Below are positions 5,293 through 5,420 of a stretch of DNA of 5,420 nt, in pieces. This stretch comes from Deltaproteobacteria bacterium (lineage in GTDB: Bacteria > Bdellovibrionota > UBA1018 > UBA923). The stretch is taken from NCBI GenBank assembly GCA_016194795.1, contig JACQAX010000114.1, positions 1 to 5,420 of the forward strand, read 5' to 3'. The notes below the pieces were generated by a model. That model searched no databases. It had not been told where the DNA came from and saw only the letters and a list, made by a program, of their open reading frames with translations. Numbering within the stretch: position 1 is the first letter of the stretch; each line of letters starts with the position of its first letter. The position numbers and the translations under genes were made by a program.

Positions 5293-5420
5293 CTAAGGCT
5301 GACCGTCGATGATCGTCGCGAGCTTAGCGCGCGCCGACTCCCAGTCATCCGGGTTCGTCGACCAGCTGATGTCGCAACGCTGCCACGTAGGATCCGCGGG
5401 ATCGGCGATGCCGTTTTCCC
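5293..5420 (-). CDS. C-terminal end of an unidentified protein (start outside window)
   Basis: The - strand is open from the right edge to a TAG at 5293-5295 and encodes the last 41 residues of a protein. The frame has the GC-rich third positions typical of the other genes, and the residues look like real protein: ADPADPTWQRCDISWS, then DDWESARAKLATIIDGQP. The other - strand frame that stays open here gives an Arg- and Ser-rich sequence typical of a shadow. The piece holds two Trp and one Cys plus a probable closing helix. I do not recognise a family from this fragment. It points in the same direction as the small gene and the hairpin that follow it. Confidence 0.65.
   Translation of the reverse strand, partial: ENGIADPADPTWQRCDISWSTNPDDWESARAKLATIIDGQP

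Overview
The window is GC-rich, with G or C at most third codon positions, apart from an AT-richer stretch at about 5023-5292. No rRNA, tRNA, CRISPR array, insertion sequence or integrase is visible. The genes suggest a Gram-negative bacterium that exports proteins through the Sec pathway. The serine-palmitoyltransferase-like enzyme would fit a sphingolipid-making lineage, for example a deltaproteobacterium or a Bdellovibrionota relative. That placement is inference; nothing here fixes the taxon.

Left part (1-2352), lipid and membrane genes. The window opens inside an alpha-oxoamine synthase on the + strand, most like serine palmitoyltransferase. It converges, with one base between the stop codons, on a two-gene operon on the - strand. 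That operon is a 235-residue membrane protein resembling an M50 (site-2) protease but with HQxxH in place of HExxH, followed three bases later by a three-histidine-box membrane fatty acid desaturase.

Middle (2383-4042), two + strand genes of unknown function. The first starts divergently from the operon within 30-48 bp and encodes a membrane or exported protein with a charged C-terminal domain. The second, 19 bp downstream, encodes a soluble 229-residue protein with a faint GIY-YIG-like signature. A promoter-like sequence sits so close to its ATG that its transcript may be leaderless.

Right part (4043-5420). A secreted trypsin-like serine protease with a complete His/Asp/Ser triad has a clear signal peptide and a good ribosome binding site. 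It converges on an AT-rich stretch that holds a 58-codon - strand reading frame with a ribosome binding site, which I propose as a small gene, and a perfect 13-bp hairpin. The C-terminal end of another - strand gene runs off the right edge.

The lipid enzymes at the left could work together in making and modifying membrane lipids, but they are on opposite strands and not co-transcribed. I see no complete new defence or mobile system. The parts most worth a second look are the small gene with its leader hairpin, the HQxxH membrane protein, and the possible GIY-YIG-like protein.
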